Source: Lachnospiraceae bacterium UBA4380 (GTDB taxonomy: Bacteria; Bacillota; Clostridia; Lachnospirales; Lachnospiraceae). Taken from it: a stretch of DNA of 12,077 nt. Position 1 is the stretch's first letter. Every line of letters starts with the position of its first letter. The notes beneath the pieces are model-generated. The model saw nothing but the letters and a program-made list of their open reading frames with translations. It made no database searches and was not told the DNA's origin. This document shows positions 10,558-12,077 of the stretch, in pieces. The stretch is from contig DGRU01000076.1 in the NCBI GenBank assembly GCA_002390025.1, positions 1,369-13,445 on the forward strand. The letters run 5' to 3'. The translations under genes and the position numbers were made by a program.

Positions 10558-12077
10558 ATGACAATCCTCGAAGAGATCACAGCTTATGCCCATGACTGCA
10601 TTGACGGAGATCTCCGGGATAAGAGCGGGAAAAAGCACCGGTGGGCATGCATGCGGCTCCTCCGGGACATCGGGCGCGTCGGATCCGACGGTTTCCCATA
10701 TGTCTGGGACGAGGAACGGGCCCAGAGCATCGTCGACTGGTTCACTTATCTTAGGCATTCCAAGGGCGTGCTTGCGGGCACGCCCATCTATCTGACGACC
10801 TGGCAGAAGTTCAGGATCTGTCAGATCTACGGATGGGTCCACAAGGACACGGGGCGCAGGCGATTCCGCAAGTCCTACACTCAGGTCGGCCGCAAGAACG
10901 CAAAGTCACAGGAAGAGGCCGGCATCGCGCTCTTCGAGATGAGCGTCACGGCGACCAGGAACGGGGAAGTCGCGGAGATCTACACGGCCGGCACGAAAAA
11001 AGAACAGTCTAAGGTAGTATTCACAGAGGCGGACCTCATGCTCAGGGGTTCGCCTCTCCGCGTCAAGTTCAAGATAAAGACCGACTCCATTAAGCACATA
11101 AAAAGCGCGTCGACAATGAAGCCGCTGTCCAAGGAGGACCGGAAGACCGGCGACGGCTCCAACCCCGCCCTGCTGGTCATAGACGAATATCATCAGCATC
11201 CGACCACGGAGTTCTATGACCTCGGCCTCGGATCGCAGACGAAAGAGCCCCTGCTCATGATCATCACGACGGCGGGCGTCGACCTTAACTGTCCCTGCAA
11301 TGTCCAGGAATACCAGTACTGCAGCCGGATCCTTGATCCGGATGTCGACATCGAGGACGACACTTACATGGTCGACATCTGCGAGCTGGACCCGGAAGAC
11401 TATGCCTCGGTAGACAATCTGGTCAACGAGGACCTGTGGTGGAAGGCCAACCCGATCCGCATGAGCTACCCGGAAGGCCGCCAGAAGATCCGGGAAGAAT
11501 GGCAGATCGCCGTGGACGTCCCCGAGAAGATGACGATCTTCCTGACCAAGATCATGAACATCTGGGTCCAGGCGGTCAAGAACGGCTACATGAACATGGC
11601 CAAATGGAAGGCGTGCGAAGTCAAGGAGCTGCCGATCGACGTCAAAGGACAGCCGGTATACGTCGGCCTCGACCTTTCCGCCAAGCTCGACATGACTTCC
11701 GTCGCATTCATCATTCCGTTCACTAAGGAAAATGACGCCCAGGGGAACCCGATCCTGCAGTACATCGTGTACTGCCACAGTTTTATCCCGAACCGGGACA
11801 GGCTTCGCGAGCACGTCCGGACAGACAAGGCGGCGTATGACGCCTGGGAGCGCCAGGGATTCCTGACGGTGACGGATACCCCGATCGTCGACCAGTCCAA
11901 GATGCTCGAATACATTTTCGAGACCTGCAAGGAGAACGAGTGGAAGATCCAGTGCTTCTGCTTCGATCCGGCCAACGCTGCCAAGGTCATGATGGAGCTG
12001 TCCGCGGCCGGCTACGACGTGGAGGAGGTCTTCCAGTCGTATAAGCACCTCAACGAGGCGACCAACGGCTTCCGGGA
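10558..12077 (+). CDS. terL: Terminase large subunit, 3' end beyond window
   Basis: ATG 10558 lies four bases after the terS stop with no clear SD, so translation is probably coupled. The 506 residues seen contain the packaging ATPase: Walker A at about 109-117 (QVGRKNAKS), Walker B 205-210 (LLVIDE) followed by YH, and motif III ITTAG at 236-240. The N-terminal half of the nuclease follows, with D372 (VGLDLSAKLDMTSV) and D470 (CFDPANA) as likely metal ligands. It matches the HK97-like Terminase_1 group paired with P27 small subunits. Members are usually about 550-580 residues, so only the C-terminal tail should be missing. It pumps DNA into the prohead and cuts it. Confidence 0.93.
   Translation, partial: MTILEEITAYAHDCIDGDLRDKSGKKHRWACMRLLRDIGRVGSDGFPYVWDEERAQSIVDWFTYLRHSKGVLAGTPIYLTTWQKFRICQIYGWVHKDTGRRRFRKSYTQVGRKNAKSQEEAGIALFEMSVTATRNGEVAEIYTAGTKKEQSKVVFTEADLMLRGSPLRVKFKIKTDSIKHIKSASTMKPLSKEDRKTGDGSNPALLVIDEYHQHPTTEFYDLGLGSQTKEPLLMIITTAGVDLNCPCNVQEYQYCSRILDPDVDIEDDTYMVDICELDPEDYASVDNLVNEDLWWKANPIRMSYPEGRQKIREEWQIAVDVPEKMTIFLTKIMNIWVQAVKNGYMNMAKWKACEVKELPIDVKGQPVYVGLDLSAKLDMTSVAFIIPFTKENDAQGNPILQYIVYCHSFIPNRDRLREHVRTDKAAYDAWERQGFLTVTDTPIVDQSKMLEYIFETCKENEWKIQCFCFDPANAAKVMMELSAAGYDVEEVFQSYKHLNEATNGFR

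Noticed and set aside
10906..12048. Long (380-codon) minus-strand frame
   Set aside because: It lies wholly antisense to the terminase large subunit, whose motifs are clear. It arises from codon bias in GC-rich DNA.

Overview
The window reads as one continuous stretch of a tailed (siphovirus-like) phage or prophage genome. Every supportable gene is on the + strand. Genes are short, tightly packed and often joined by ATGA or GTGA overlaps. Strong AGGAGG-type Shine-Dalgarno (SD) sites and Gram-positive phage families point to a Firmicutes host. Coding sequence is clearly GC-rich by eye, which suggests a high-GC clostridial or Negativicutes relative rather than a low-GC Clostridium or Bacillus. 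I cannot name the host or the phage.

Layout: (1) Positions 1-375 hold no convincing gene but carry a likely intrinsic terminator (231-279). (2) 376-3055 is a recombination and replication block: two small unknown proteins, a DUF2786 protein, a RusA-like Holliday junction resolvase, and a DUF4373-type phage replication organiser. The organiser gene contains tandem AT-rich iteron-like repeats next to an A-rich stretch, which looks like a lambda-type origin. (3) 3052-3915 is a complete tyrosine integrase, translationally coupled to the replication gene. (4) 3916-4085 is a structured intergenic region with direct repeats, a terminator-like hairpin and two further inverted repeats. It is a good candidate for attP and/or a control region. 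(5) 4086-8891 is an accessory array of 13 small genes, mostly unrecognised. It includes a protein ending in a sliding-clamp-binding-like motif, an acidic-repeat protein with a C-terminal HTH, two zinc-ribbon proteins and a 31-residue membrane peptide. (6) 8863-9385 is an extended -10 promoter followed by a DUF1492/ArpU-like regulator. (7) 9386-9537 is a structured, probably regulatory region. (8) 9538-12077 is the DNA-packaging module: HNH endonuclease, a cos-like intergenic region, P27-family small terminase, and large terminase cut by the window end.

Working model (inference): the early operon supplies replication and recombination functions plus host-interaction proteins. The DUF1492/ArpU-like protein then switches on the packaging and structural genes that start at the HNH endonuclease. 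The integrase indicates a temperate life cycle, although no repressor, excisionase or lysis gene lies in the window. No CRISPR array, tRNA, rRNA or insertion sequence was seen.
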